Of a DNA stretch of 64,000 nt, positions 1-12,722 are shown in pieces. The DNA is taken from assembly GCA_963930655.1 (NCBI GenBank), contig OZ005602.1:29091840-29155839 (forward strand), in the 5' to 3' direction. The first letter of the stretch is position 1. Each line of letters starts with the position of its first letter. Under the pieces are notes generated by a model. It was not told the origin of the DNA, did not search any database, and saw nothing but the letters and a program-made list of their open reading frames with translations. A program made the translations under genes and the position numbers. Origin of the DNA: Myrica gale. Taxonomy: Eukaryota; Streptophyta; Magnoliopsida; Fagales; Myricaceae.

Positions 1-296
1 AATTTAGACGGCCAAATCTGGTACGAGGTCCACATTGCAAAAATATTGAAGATAATTGGTCCAATGTCTAAAAAATAAAACATCGGGGTGCAAAGTGTAA
101 ATAACTCCAAAGATAAGGGGACAAAGTATATTTATCCCTAGAAAGAAATTCGATAAGAGAAGAGAGGCAATTTTTATTTTTTTGTGGGCCCCTTGAATGG
201 TGTAAAAAAAGAAAAAAAAATTGTGACAAAATTCATGTTGCATTTAAAATTTAAAAAAAAATTCAAAATTTTGATAAATTTTATCTTTGCAGATAA
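1..296. other. AT-rich intergenic edge
   Basis: No gene is seen. The first 130 bases carry phrases such as 'gtgcaaagtgtaaataactcc' split over about 60-130 that resemble sequence near 47.6 kb and 50.3 kb, so this is probably the inner end of a repeat cut by the window edge. Family not determined. Confidence 0.35.
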
Positions 297-1267
297 GGCT
301 GCGTTTGTTTCGACTGAAAATGTTTTCATGCAGAATATTTTCAAAAAGATATGTGTTTGGTAGGGGCTGAAAAAAGAGTCAAAGGAAAATAGGATAAGCG
401 GTTAAAGGAAAATAACCTCTATCAGGCTGAAAACAACTTACCCTTTGCAGAAGCGTAAGTTATTTTCCAGATGACTATATTTTCTCTATTTTATCTAACA
501 GACACTATCTATTATTTTTTTCTCATATATATTCTCTTTACGAACAAAATAAACTTAAATGATTTTTCATGAGACTATTTTTTATCTATTCTATCGCAAA
601 ATATGCTATCTACTATTTTTTCTCTAACAAAACAACTTAAATTATTTTTCAGTTAACTATTTTTTCTCTATTCTCTACCAAAATACTGAATATTAACTTA
701 TCATTATGAAAGTGGCTAGTTTTGGGAATTTTATGTTAGCCATTATTTTTATTGTTATTCAGTATTTTTAATATCTTTATCGATAATAAAAATTTATTTT
801 AGCGTTTCAGGTTGTAATTCGTATTTTATTGGACCTCCTTTTATTATTTTTAATATCTCGCAATCATTTGAACTTTGATTCCACATTTTCGCCATTAGTT
901 TGCTGAGATAAAGTTACAAGAAGGCTCTGATGACTCGAAGCTTTATAGATAGCTCTTCATTTGCTGATTGACAAATTTGTAAGAAAGACACAACTTTTCC
1001 GATTGGAGTATTTGATAATTCAAATGAATAATTAGATGAAGTATTTGTCTAGATCCTTCTAATACGATTGTTATTCTGAATCTAGAGGTACATCAAACTA
1101 AACAAGCTCACAAAATATTCTTTAAATTTTCAGGCGACAACCAAACACTATATGTTTATTTTCAAGGAATTAGCCAAACACTAAAAATTGTTTTGTTTTC
1201 CCTGTAAATATTTTCAACTACAAATATTTTCTTATTTTCCTCCTTTTACGCCGAAACAAACACAGCC
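297..1267. mobile_element. PIF/Harbinger-like non-autonomous DNA transposon
   Basis: The ends are inverted copies of each other with one mismatch: GGCTGCGTTTGTTTCG on the left, and the complement of CGAAACAAACACAGCC on the right. A TAA trinucleotide flanks each side (294-296 and 1268-1270), the 3-bp duplication expected of PIF/Harbinger elements. Subterminal GAAAATATTTTC-like blocks recur near both ends. No transposase-like reading frame is visible in the 971 bp, so it is a deletion derivative or a large MITE. Confidence 0.75.
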
Positions 1268-1744
1268 TAAAAGCGAAATGTTATACAGTTTTTAAAAGTC
1301 ATCATAAGCCGTCCTGAATTTATCCCTGGTCATCTGGGGCTGGGTTAGTACACGTTTGACTGAAAATTTTTAAATAAATAAAAACATAAGAAATCAAGGG
1401 TTGAAGATTACTTCTTTAAAAAACTTATATTATCAAGCTGCCTATTTGGACCCAACCTGTAATGCGGGTCTAATATAGCCCTGGGAAAACTATGGAATTA
1501 GTCAAAGGATGAAAAAAGTCAGGATCCCTTCCCCGGCGAACAGTGATCCAACTCGTTAAACAACGAATCTAGAAGTCCTTCGAGTGTTGGTGATTGGAGA
1601 GTCGGCAGGTTAACGTAGCGTCATAGTGGGGTCCAGTTCCATTAGAGTCATGGTTGACGAAGCTCTGGACTTGCTCCTAGAAAGACAAAGAAAGGGTTAT
1701 CTATAAGGTAGGGGTGGAGAGAGAGAGAGAGAGAGAGCGAGAGA
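1268..1744 (+). promoter_or_regulatory. Promoter and 5' leader of reductase copy 1
   Basis: From about 1440 the sequence is clearly alignable to 12826-13192 upstream of copy 3 (shared phrases such as CTATGGAATTAGTCAAAGGA and AACAACGAATCTAGAAG), so the duplicated unit carried its promoter. A GA dinucleotide tract (about 1719-1741) sits directly before the ATG. Copy 3 has TTTATAA at 13141-13147, but the matching place here (about 1676-1685) has lost it; CTATAAG at 1701-1707 is the nearest TATA-like string. Confidence 0.5.
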
Positions 1745-4700
1745 ATGAGTGGTGGAACAGAGAAGGTGGTGTGTGTTACCGGAGCGTCTGGATATATAGC
1801 ATCATGGCTGGTGAAGCTCTTGCTCCAAAGGGGCTACAATGTTAAAGCCACAGTTCGCGACCCAAGTCAGTGATCAACAAATGTCTTATTTCGCTACATA
1901 CCTAGCAAATTATTCCTCAGTTTCATTAATAACAGATGCTTAGTTTCTTTAATTTAACGTGAACCCAGTTCAGATTTTTTTTCCCCACGAAAATGATGAT
2001 CTGTTGGTAAGCTCGTTGACTTTCCTGGAAGCAATGGTTTAAAATTCTAATTCGTCCAAGTTTTACCAATTAACGAACGCAGTAAGTTTCGTATATAAGA
2101 GCACCATAACTTCTTTGTTGCCTCTTTTTAAAGGGTTATGGTAATCATGCTCTTTTTAAACACTTATACTTGAATGTGTCCAATAGAGTAACATCAATAA
2201 CTGTGAGGAATATCATCTCAATGATGAGGCTGATTGTTTGCCTTTAAGAGGCTGCAGATTCGTCATGCGGGTTCTACAGTCACTTTACTCTGCTTCATAC
2301 TTCCTAATAACCACCAAAAGGAGACAAAATAGGCTTCAGTTTCGCAATTTGATACTTGAATACTCTTCTATGGTCTCATAAACTTGGATGTGTGCCACAG
2401 ATGACCCAAAGAAGACAGAACACTTACTTGCGTTAGATGGAGCTAAAGAAAGACTTAGTTTGTTCAAAGCAGACTTACAGGAAGAAGGATCTTTTGATTC
2501 TGCCGTTGATGGATGTGAGGGTGTTTTTCATACAGCAAGTCCTGTTCTTTACAACTTCACTGATCCACAGGTACATTGTATTCCACATCAATGGGAAATC
2601 AGTGAGAATGTTTTGTAGTATGCCAATCTGTTGCTCAAGAACGTTCGATTGCTCTTGGTTGTTTACTCTCGTGGTAGATGAAACTTTCATGTCCTTTTAA
2701 TATGGTGTAGCAGGCACATGCTATACTTGTCAAATTTCCATGCTCTTTTTTTTTTGGGTATAAATTTTGTTCTTTGATATGTTTTATTCAGACAAGATTA
2801 TCCTCTGTATTTCACTTGTTGACATTTTTCATTTTATCATCTTTTATCTCCACTTATATTCTCTGTAGATTAGACTAATTTTTACGTGCAAAGCTGTGTT
2901 AGCATCTCTTTGAACTCATTCAAAATTTCAGAACAACCAACATGCCACATATAATTGTGTCCAGTTACTGTGCAGAGTTTACATTTCAAATCACTCTTTA
3001 ATATATGTGGGAACTTAGCCAATTCAGGTGATATGTTCTTTACAGGCAGAATTAATTGACCCAGCCGTGACGGGAACACTTGATGTTCTTAGATCATGTG
3101 CTAAAGTTTCCTCTGTCAGAAGAGTGGTTGTAACATCCTCCATGGCCGCAGTTTTACACTCTGGAAGAACTATTACCTCTGATGTAGTAATCGATGAGAC
3201 TTGGTTTTCAGATCCTGCTATCTTGGAGAAATCAAAGGTGAACATATATTATTATGATTTCTTATTATGCAGTTTTTTTTTGTTGCAAATTCTTTACTTG
3301 ATGCTACATGTGAGGATTTAAATGGTTTTGGTATCGGTTATGACTTGACCATATTGGTACATATATAAGGTTAAGTCTGTTTACTCTTCGTCACACAATA
3401 TGTAGTGCTGTTCTTTCTTTTCTCATCTCTTCTGCTTTCTTCAGCCCTTGATCGCTTCTGCGCCATCTTATGTTATGGGTGTAGCCTACTTGGTGAGCTA
3501 TTCATGTTAATTCTTCATATTTCATGTTAGTCAAAAGCATATAACACAAAAGATGTTTGTGCCATCATATGATACATGCGAGTGTTTTTTTTTTGGGTAA
3601 GTTACATGCGAGTGTTCCTGGTGAAGAAGAAAATGTGTTCCATTAGGACATGTTTTAAGCTCTATTTTTTCTTCATCACAACTATAGTCGAATGATTCGG
3701 AGCACTAATTAAGTTGCTCTCAGAGCTCAATCTAAATTTGGTGCTGCAGCATATATGCTGCCCCTCCCCACCCCCAAAAAAGAGGAAGGAAACTCTGTAA
3801 GCAGGTTTTGTATGCAGTAATATATATCACTACTTTTACTATTAGTTGTACTATCAATTCTTTTAAACATATTCATATTGTTGACTAAATATCTTAACAT
3901 CAAATATTCATTCATTTGCTTCAAGATTCCGGACCACCCTTCTACAAAATTTGGGCTGATCAACTGTTATCCAGGCTTTTCAAAGCAATGAAGCTTTGAG
4001 AAAACTAACAATCTTAATCTCTTCTAATTTTTAAGCGCAAATGAATTCTTTTAAAAAGACTTAGTAAAACTCAGTGCCATAGGTTCTTGGCTTTGATACC
4101 AAGCATCATCCAAGACAAGCAACAAAATCATAAAGTGGAAGATAACGACATAAAATTAAGATATAAAAATAACTTTGAAGTTAAAAGAAACAAAAATTTA
4201 CATATATATTTCCTTGATTCAATTTAGAGAGAATTACAACTTGCCATTATGAGGAATGCTAAACATAGAAGTATTACAAAAGTTAAGGCATCGATGAAGT
4301 GAGAATGGAAATTGAAAGCTAGACGGAGTCAGGAGCTTGAAAGTAGGAAACTTGGTAGTCTTTCATTTCCTTTTCTCCCTTGATTATTTGTCTCCTATCT
4401 TCCACTACAGGTGTGGCCTTCTCAGGTGAGCTTATCGTGGTAAGCCTTCATAGTCATTTCAATATAAGCCATATGAAATAGGCGGTATAGTTGCCATTCT
4501 ATTATTCGAGGCATTCCCATATTGCTGATAGCTAAGAACAAATTCTATTCCATTCAAACTTATTTCAAGCTCTTTTTTTTTAATCTTCGTCACTGATTAA
4601 TTGCACGAAGAATCTGATCTCTGACCTTGATCTAAGTATCATTAACTTGATCAGAAACATCTAGTTCCAATACCAGATTTTGAAGTGGTATGTGGCAGAA

Positions 4701-6368
4701 AAATATTTGAATGGTTGATTCTTTTGAATTGCCTTAGTTGTGTGATGTACTTTCTGTTTTAACAGCAGTCTCAGAGCAGACAATAAGGTGTGTCTTTTAG
4801 TTTAGTTGTGTGAACTATATTCTCTATTAACAGCACTCTTATATGGTTAAAATAATATATTGCAGCCGTAAACTTTTTCTTATTTTTTTAATCAGCGTTG
4901 GTATACGCTTTCAAAGACCTTAGCAGAGGAGGCTGCTTGGAAATTTGCAAAGGAAAATGGAATTGACATGGTGACAATGAACCCAGGGTGGGTGATCGGT
5001 CCTTTGTTACAGCCAACAGTTAATGCAACTCTGAAGCCAATCCTCAACTTTGTAAATGGTACTCCTCAGTTAAGAGTGATTGTTGTTTACCTTTCAATTT
5101 AACATTACAAATACTTGCTTTATCAATGAAATTGACTCTATTGAAGAACATGCTAATGGTTCTTGAACCGGATGGCATCTCTCCCCCTTATATAACAGGA
5201 TGGAGGTGTAGCCACAGGTTCATCCGATTAAAGAAATAACTATATAGACCACCTGTTCTCAGGGGATAAAATTATCTGGAGTTCTGAGGTAGATATGTGA
5301 ACGTTCTGTTCCTCCTTCCCCTCGTTCATAGAATAGACCTGTTACCACAGAATGTCGCAATTCTTATGCCAGTCACTTCAATTTTCTGTAACTACGCATC
5401 TTCTTTTGTTTTATTCATCTTCCTGAAATTCTTGCAATGACAAATGTAGCTTGCAGCTTTGCTTTTGACTGTCAAAGGCAAGATGGTTTTCTTTTATTTT
5501 ATAAAGAATTAAAGAGGAATTTAGTTCTCTGGTAATTTCAACATTGAATGAGTTTTTTTTAACTTGAAGGCGATCAAGCTGTAAATGCCGATTCTTTCAA
5601 AGTGATCTTACATCTCCCAATCTTTGAAATATTTTCATTTCTCCCAGAGAGAGATATTGTGTAGTTACCTCTTCTAAAAGATTCAATCTTTGGTGATGCA
5701 AGCAGTTGATAGTTTCTTATGTAGGGGCCGAAAGAACTTTGGATGTACTGGCCGTATGGGTGGATGTTAGAGATATTGCTAATGCACATATACTAGCCTA
5801 TGAGAATCCATCAGCTAATGGAAGATATTGCTTAGTTGCATCAACTACCTCCTGTTCTGGGGTTATGAAGATTTTGCGCGAACTCATCCCTACTCTGTAC
5901 CTTCCTGAAAAGTAAGCTAATATATATATATCCATAAACAGCATGAGCACCATCTTTTTCAATTTTCAATTTCCTCAAGTTTCCCGAGTGAAGATTTAAT
6001 GTATACCTTCATGCCTAGAGTATGGAAAAATAAATTCTGAGTTTCTGATTTGCTCCGTTACCTCAAACTGATTGTTTTAAACTTTCCTTTTTACAACTAA
6101 AGCATCGAGGATACTCAGATTGAATTCTAGGACCTGCTGATAGGATAGTCTGTTTCGCAATCTATCTATGTCTACTACCACTTTGGTTGAAGTTGAACAC
6201 AATTGCCTAACACTTGCCTATTGCAGCAAAGATGACAAGCCTTTGTTGTCAATCTACACGGTGTCAAAGGAGAAGGCAGAAAGTTTGGGCCTTAACTTCA
6301 TACCTGTGGAGGTGACTTTAAAGGACACTGTTGAAAGCTTGAGGGAGAAGAACTTCTTAAGTGTCTGA
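1745..6368 (+). CDS. CCR-like/phenylacetaldehyde-reductase-like SDR, copy 1
   Basis: Six exons: 1745-1865, 2401-2570, 3046-3237, 4896-5058, 5725-5911, 6227-6368 (975 nt, 324 residues, about the family length). All junctions are GT-AG and keep phase. The NADP-binding loop TGASGYIA is at residues 12-19, R38 follows the second strand (VRDPND), and the catalytic Ser-Tyr-Lys are S129, Y164 and K168 in RWYTLSK. True cinnamoyl-CoA reductases carry NWYCYGK there, so this is a CCR-like member of the extended SDR family; motif order and C-terminus fit phenylacetaldehyde reductase/AT5G19440. Likely role: cytosolic NADPH-dependent reduction of an aldehyde or related carbonyl; the substrate is inferred, not shown. 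The start was chosen at the ATG that precedes the family N-terminus and follows the GA-rich leader. Copy 2, 3 kb away, has the same exon lengths except for one codon shifted between exons 5 and 6. Confidence 0.9.
3573..3616 (-). mobile_element. Tail-only retro-insertion in intron 3 of copy 1
   Basis: The 14-mer TACATGCGAGTGTT occurs at 3573-3586 and again at 3603-3616. The 16 nt between them are eight T followed by GGGTAAGT, that is, on the minus strand a short 3' end followed by an A-tail. This is the structure of a target-primed insertion so short that almost nothing but the tail was copied. Confidence 0.65.
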
Positions 6369-6586
6369 TTCGTGGTATCTCGGCAACTCAAGTCTCAGGC
6401 AAATGATTACAAATATGCTTTGTCTGTATTTAATTGTATTGGTTCAAACATCATTTGTAGTTGCTTTTGAAGAGTTGATGCTGTTATATTTGGGTGTAAA
6501 CATTGCAATAATGGTGGTATTAAGGAGGTGTAACCTCCACATCTTTACTTTCAAACGAATCTTTGTAAAGTTTCAAACAGATTGTT

Positions 6587-6592
6587 AATAAA
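6587..6592 (+). terminator. Poly(A) signal, copy 1
   Basis: AATAAA lies 219 bases after the stop codon. The same 3' UTR block (ATTGCAATAATGGTGGTATT before it) is conserved downstream of copy 2, where the signal is at 12717-12722. Confidence 0.6.
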
Positions 6593-6744
6593 GTATTGAC
6601 TTTGCTAAAGTTACTCCACCTCCATCTCCACCTTTCCTTTCCAAAAAATCCACAAGGAAAAGAAAAACATCCGAATTATTTATGAAATTAGATTATCATG
6701 TTGTCTGATTTGGACACCAATATTAAAAGGTGTTAAGGGTAAAG

Positions 6745-7295
6745 GACAAAAGAGAGCCACCTTTTGTCCGACCGTCCAACGAGAGCCATTGCTCGACGAG
6801 GAGTGTCCAAAGCCGCAAACGAAAATGCATCTCGAAGAGTATTTTTTTTATCAAATAATTTGATACGCCGGAGGGCGAGATGGCACGAGAAAACGATGAA
6901 CCTGTACAGAGCAAAGTGGGAGTTGGGAAGAGATGGAGATAGTGGTGAAGTGGATGATCACTGAGCAAAGTGGAACTCAAGTGCTTCACGATGATCTTGT
7001 AGGTAAGCACTTGAGTTTCTTGGAAGCAATGGTTGAAAAATTTTCTCGTCCAAGTTCTACCAATTACAGAACGTATAAGCACTAGAGCTGTGAATGCCAT
7101 ATTTTTGTTATGTAGCTTTAAAAACTTATGTTCGAATGTGTTCAATGAGGGTCAACTTATGCTTGATTGTTAACGTTAAAAGATGATGCCAATTTGTCGT
7201 CCAGGTTCGACAGCCGCTGTACTCTGCTTCTTCTAACTTCCTAGTAATCGCAAAAAGGAGACTTGTTCATTTTCACAATATATATGATACTTGTT
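6745..7295 (+). pseudogene. Relict of a fifth reductase copy (promoter and intron-1 pieces)
   Basis: The segment at about 6755-6800 (TTTTGTCC...GTCCAACGAG...CCATTG) resembles 12912-12945 in the promoter of copy 3. From about 7010 to 7295 it follows intron 1 of copy 1 (CTTGGAAGCAATGGTT, TCTACCAATTA, and the run ending CTTCCTAGTAATCGCAAAAAG). No exon 1, exon 2 or later exon is found, so only non-coding parts of a duplicated unit survive. A MITE begins at its right edge. Confidence 0.5.
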
Positions 7296-7299
7296 GGAG

Positions 7300-7716
7300 T
7301 TCAAAAATTTGACGAGTTTTATATAAAATTGTAAGATTTTTAGAATTTTGATTGTATTGTGAATATTTATGTAGATTAGACTTTTATAGGGTTTTATATA
7401 AAAGTTAGTGAAAAGTTTTAAAAATATTTAATTTTTGTTGGAGTTGGTAAAATGGCGTAGACAGATGATTTGATGTAATTATTTAATAAAAAATATTTGG
7501 AGTTCGGTGAAAAAGTAAGGAAATAGAAGATTTGTTATATTTTTTTTGAAAAGATATTGGAGTTTGTGTGAAAAATTGTTGAAGATTATATAAAAGATAT
7601 TGATGTTTGTGTATGAATTTTTGAGATTTTGGATGTTGTTTCAAAAATTTTCTTGAATACATTTGTAGTCTAGAATACTTTTGCAAACAAACATGAAGTC
7701 TTTTTATTTTGTTTTT
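7300..7716 (+). mobile_element. MITE, family A (copy 1)
   Basis: AT-rich, non-coding, about 400 bp. It shares long stretches with the reverse complement of 18112-18440 (for example GATTTGATGTAATTATTTAATAAA and GGAGTTNGTGTGAAAAA-like runs) and with the last 65 bases of the window. The right end GCAAACAAACAT is inverted relative to the ATGTTTGTTTCC end of the 18-kb copy. Target duplication not resolved. Confidence 0.5.
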
Positions 7717-9050
7717 TTTTTGGGAACTCACTCGAAGGACGCTGAATTTTTGAGAAAACGATTCGAACTGTGGGTCTAGAGAGGTCTGGACGTATAGTTT
7801 GGTTCGAATCCAAACTCTGTATTTTATTCTTAATTTGTGTACTTAATGTTTACTTTCTGAGGTTGTTTTATTTTTGAGTTGGGATTTTTCGCTTGCCTTT
7901 TGGTATGTATTATATAGCTGATCAAGTGTGATTGTTAGAAGGTGTTCATCCCCTATAAGTGAAACTTTTTTCAATAAAATTCAAACGTGGTCCTTTTTTA
8001 AAAAAGAAAGAAAGAAAAGGTATGTATTCCTAATAAATATAGGTCTATCCTCGGCATACTAGCTACAATTTTCAATATGGGTCTATCCTATACTAGCTCG
8101 GGGTGGTTTCTAATGACAGGTTATAATTTTGTGTATGAAATTGCAAGCATTTTGTTTTATTGAGATTTTTGTCAGCAGGAAATATGGCTGGCAATTACCA
8201 TTTTTGAACCCAAAAAAAAAATGCTAGCTACTATTTCTGGTTTTGAGTTGTTTAATGTGCACCCATGAGTATAATATCGGTGATTTCTTGCACGCGATAC
8301 TTATAACTAATTAAGAACGTTTTGTTTGTATAATTTTCAAGATTTCATCCGAACTATACTCATGAGATCAAAGATCGATGAATCTCCAGGAAAGTTGACT
8401 AGAAAAATAAATGTTAAAGCAAACCAGCGAGACGTCGACAACATTACGACCGCAAGTTCATGTTCGATATGACTGAGCTAATGAATATAAGATACCGTCG
8501 TGCAAGACAGATTGCATATCTCTCTACGTGCATAACGGAGAAATTCTTGACAGTGGTTGCCTTCCCCGCCTGATTTCCTAGCTAGCTGGGAAAATGGGTC
8601 TAAAATATATACTTATCAGTAAGAGGATTTAGTAGAAAATTATTAAATCAAAAAGCTTCTTCCCTTGAACCTTAGAGGGTATCTTCGACGAATTTGTTAA
8701 GGTCAAAATAATATTTATTATATATTATATTTTGAAATTGAGAATTTATTAAAGTGTCCCATATGAGAACTCTTGAATTATATTTATTAGTGGAGAGCTT
8801 TAGTATGTATTTGCTATAGTGCAAAACATGAAGTCTATCGCGTGGTGTGGGCAGTAGGGCGCTAGAGGCGCTTTGTGGCGTTTATGAGGTGTACTTGGCA
8901 CAAAACATCGGAGCGAGAATTTGAGACATTTTAAATGTGAACTGTTTTAAACTGTTAAGAGGTTGAACTTATATTATTAGTGAGTTGTGCTACGCATTTT
9001 GTACGAGTAGATCCACTTAAACGATATTTGCCCCTTTGTGCATAGAAGGG
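7717..9050. other. Intergenic, no gene seen
   Basis: AT-rich sequence with no reading frame resembling a known protein. It separates the relict copy from the relict first exons. A GGTTCGAATCC string at about 7801-7811 looks like a tRNA T-arm, but no A box or acceptor stem accompanies it. Confidence 0.4.
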
Positions 9051-9235
9051 ATGAGTAGAGGAGCAGAGAATGGTGGTGTGTGACCAAACGCGTCATTGCC
9101 GGTGAAGCGCTCTTGCTCCATTAAAAAATAAGGAGTGCTTTACGTGTAGGAGGCCGCGTAAAGAGAGAGAGTAGTACTGGAGCGAAGAAGGTGGTAACCA
9201 GAGGCGTCATGGCCGGTGAAGCGCTCTTGCTCCAT
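9051..9235 (+). pseudogene. Two decayed exon-1 relicts in tandem
   Basis: At 9051 an ATGAGT...GCAGAGAA...GTGGTGTGTG stretch matches the start of exon 1, skips the Rossmann-loop codons, then resumes as GGTGAAGCGCTCTTGCTCCA. About 115 bases on (about 9170-9235) the same fused pattern repeats (GCGAAGAAGGTGGTAACC, then GGCCGGTGAAGCGCTCTTGC). Both end in CTCCATTAAAAA(A)T, so the second is a tandem copy of an already broken exon. Neither can encode the cofactor loop. They lie 105-290 bp upstream of the working exon 1 of copy 2. Confidence 0.65.
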
Positions 9236-9339
9236 TAAAAATAAACAACAGTGTCTTGTAAGAAGCGAGAGAGGGAAAGTTCGGAATTAGTTGGACAGCG
9301 GAGAAAGTACCTGAGACTCAGAGAGAGAGAGAGAGAGTT

Positions 9340-12300
9340 ATGAGTGGTGAAGCAGAGAGGACGGTGTGTGTTACCGGAGCTTCCGGATACATAGCTTCAT
9401 GGCTGGTGAAGTACTTGCTCCAACGCGGCTACACTGTCAAAGCCTCAGTTCGTGACCCAAGTCAGTGCTCTTGTTTTCTCTTTTTCCTTCTGAGCTACCT
9501 AACTCATTACTCAAAACTAGCATTCCATAACTTCTAATTTTCTTCAAAACTTACCCGTGCGCGGTGGGCTTCGTTCATAACCTACGTTTTTCTTTAACTT
9601 ATCATGAACCTGTGGTCTTCTTTTCGCCACAGAAAAAAAAATGAACTGAGTTAATTTGTTTGTGATCTCCTTGAGTAATTATTTCTTGGAAGCTATTGCT
9701 GAAATTTTTGTTTAACTAGTTGACTTTTGTTAGTCCAACTTCTACCAAGTGAAGATATTAGCAGTCTAATTTATATAGGATGGACTTATAATCTTCTTTC
9801 CTCTAATGGGTTGTAGCAACATTTCGTGTTTGGATTTATAAATATATATATAACACATACATATATATTTTATGTATGTATAGCAGTGGAAAATTCACAT
9901 GCCTGATTAATGTGTCCAAAACCGTAAAGTTCAATAATTGTGTGGAAACACCTTGTGGTTTCTGTCAATTCAAATTATCAGGCTGATTGTTTGCATGCGT
10001 AATTAGGATGATGCTAATTAGCCAACCAGGTTCCATCAACTGCCACTTCATGCATTTTGCTCTTTAACTTATTGGTAATCGCTACTACAGCACATGACTT
10101 CGAAAGTCCTTGTGATATATTATAGATACTTGATTACTTTTCTAGTATCCCATAATTTTTCCAATGGATCAGGAGGAAAAGATAGAGTATGTTGGTGATA
10201 GTAAGCACTTGACGGAAGTTTTTCTGTTTCTTTTCCCCTTTCTTTGATTGAAGCCATGAAGTGTAACATTTAGGCACGGCCTCTGCTTTGAATGTGCCAC
10301 AGATAACACAAAGAAGACGGAACACTTGCTTGCGCTGGATGGAGCTAAGGAAAGACTTCATTTGTTCAAAGCAGACTTGCTGGAAGAAGGATCTTTTGAT
10401 TCTCTGGTTAATGGATGCGAGGGCGTTTTTCATACAGCAAGTCCTGTTGCTTTAAACGTCACGGATCCACAGGTACATTCTGTGGTTTATGGATGTGGTT
10501 TGCCTGCTGCCAATATATTGCTTCAAAGAATCATCGATTTCATATATAGTGTTTGCTACATTAATTTTCACCAAAAGTAGATGAAATTGCATGCATGTCC
10601 CCTAATAGATTCCATGCGTTTCCTGTGTGAGTTTTCTCTTTTGTATAGTTGTACTCTGCAGGCTAGATGACTTTTCCATTTCTCATGTTTTAAAATGCTT
10701 GTTCATCATGTCTACTGAACTCTTCTTTTATCTCCATTAACGTGACCTATATCTTTGCTCCAATATTTACATTAAAATCTTAGGTAGCATTTCTTTGAGC
10801 AGACTCAACATGAAAAAGGAACAAAATACCCGACTCTGTGTCCAGATACTCTGCAATATTGTTTACATCTCAATTCACTTGAAAATATATTAACACACCC
10901 AATTCATTTGAATTGGTTTATAATTCTTTCCAGGCGGAACTGATTGACCCAGCAGTGAAGGGAACACTCAACATTCTTAGATCATGTGTTAAGGCTTCAT
11001 CTGTTAAAAGAGTGGTCATAACTTCTTCAATGGCAGCTGTTTTTTACAGTGGAAAACCACATACTCCTGATGTAGTACTTGATGAGACTTGGTTTTCAGA
11101 TCCTGCTTTTTGTAAGAAGTCAGAGGTGCACATTTATGCTAATTTCTTATTAAATACAATTTCTTGTTCAGGTTCTTTAAATAGGATGGTCACTTTATGA
11201 ACATGATTTTCCTGTTCAGGCAATATGCTACTCTGTTCCTTTTCCCCTTCTTTCTTTCATGTCCTCTTTCCCCTTGATTCTGTTTCCAATCTTACACTAC
11301 AGGTGTAGCCTTCTCCGGCGCGCTTAATATTCGTGTTAAGCCTTCATGGTCAGTTCGATATTGGTGTTAGTTGTGTGACATATATATTCTTTATCAAGCA
11401 GTAGTCTTAGAGCAGTTAGAGCAGACAATATGGTGCTTCTTTTGGTTAGGTTTGAGACTCATATTCCCTATTAACAGCAGTCTCAGACAAACTGTTAAGC
11501 TATGATATTCACAAACTTATCTTATTTTTCATCAGCTTTGGTATATGCTTTCAAAGACCTTAGCAGAGGATGCTGCTTGGAAATTTGCAAAGGAAAATGG
11601 AATTGACCTGTTGACAATGAATCCTGGTTGGGTGATTGGTCCACTCTTACAGCCAACAGTTAATGAGTCAGTGGCGCCAATTCTCAAACTCATAAACGGT
11701 ACTCTTTCGCAAGCAAGACTGTTGTTTACCTTCCTGCATGTTTCAATATTAACAAGTACTTGCGTTTGTCAATGAAAAAACTCCATTGAAGGACATGCCA
11801 ATGGTTCTCAGACTAGATGGCATCTCGTCCCCTTAAATAATGGATGAAGGTGTTGCCATAGCCATAGGTTCCTAATACTAAAGAAAAACCTCTATAGACC
11901 ACCTGTTTTCAGGGATGCAATTACTTGGAATTCTGAGGAGTTTCGTTTAACTTGAATGCTATCAAGTAGTAAATGCAGACTCTTTGAAAGTAACTCACCC
12001 CTCACAATCTCTGAACATGTTATAATTTGTCCCAGGAAGTGGATCTGTCCAGTTCCCTCTCCTAAAAGTTGTAGTCTTTTGTGCTGCAAGCGGTTGACAG
12101 TTTGTCTTTATGCAGGGGCACAAAAAAATCTGGATCCAATAGTACCCGTCTGGGTCGATGTTAGAGATACTGTAAATGCACATATACTAGCATTTGAGAA
12201 TCCATCAGCTAGCGGAAGACATTGCTTAGTTGCATCAACTATCTCCTGTTCTGAGGTTGTGAAGATTTTGCGGGAACTCTTCCCTCATTTCAACATTCCT

Positions 12301-12599
12301 GAAAAGTAAGCTATATATCCATCATATAAACAACACCGGCATCAACTTTTTCAATTCAGTTTCCCCTTTGAAGATTCAATCCAGAAATTCACGCTTATAG
12401 TAAACGACACCACTGTACTAGAAGTCGAACAACAAATGACTTACACTTAACACATTGCAGCGGTGACGATCCTTTTGTGTCAAGCTGCAAGGTTTCCAAG
12501 GAGAAGGCAGAAAGCTTAGGCCTGAACTTTACTCCTGTGGAGGTGAGTCTTAAGGATACTGTTGAAAGCTTGAGGGCGAAGAACTTCTTAAGTGTCTGA
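9340..12599 (+). CDS. CCR-like/phenylacetaldehyde-reductase-like SDR, copy 2
   Basis: Six exons: 9340-9460, 10303-10472, 10934-11125, 11536-11698, 12116-12305, 12461-12599 (975 nt, 324 residues). Phase is kept across all GT-AG introns. TGASGYIA is at residues 12-19, and the catalytic Ser-Tyr-Lys are S129 (ITSSMAAV), Y164 and K168 (LWYMLSK). Exon 5 is one codon longer and exon 6 one codon shorter than in copy 1. The second half of the protein, which forms the substrate pocket in this family, differs from copy 1 at several places (residues in [19 protein letters not shown] and the VPVWVDVRD region), so substrate preference may differ. The ATG follows a GA-repeat leader (about 9319-9337). Poly(A) signal AATAAA at 12717-12722. 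Confidence 0.9.
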
Positions 12600-12716
12600 T
12601 TCATTATTCGCAGCAGCGCAAGCTGCTTTCGAGGATTCGATGCTGCTATATTTAGCTGTAAACATTGCAATAATGGTGGTATTAAGGTCCACATCTTTAC
12701 TTTCAAACAGATTGCT

Positions 12717-12722
12717 AATAAA
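12717..12722 (+). terminator. Poly(A) signal, copy 2
   Basis: AATAAA 118 bases after the stop, in a 3' UTR alignable to that of copy 1; copy 1 carries a small extra insert (GGTGTAACCT region, about 6526-6535). Confidence 0.6.

Noticed and set aside
7795-7820. tRNA-like GGTTCGAATCC with a short stem
   Set aside because: No A box, anticodon arm or acceptor stem at the right spacing.
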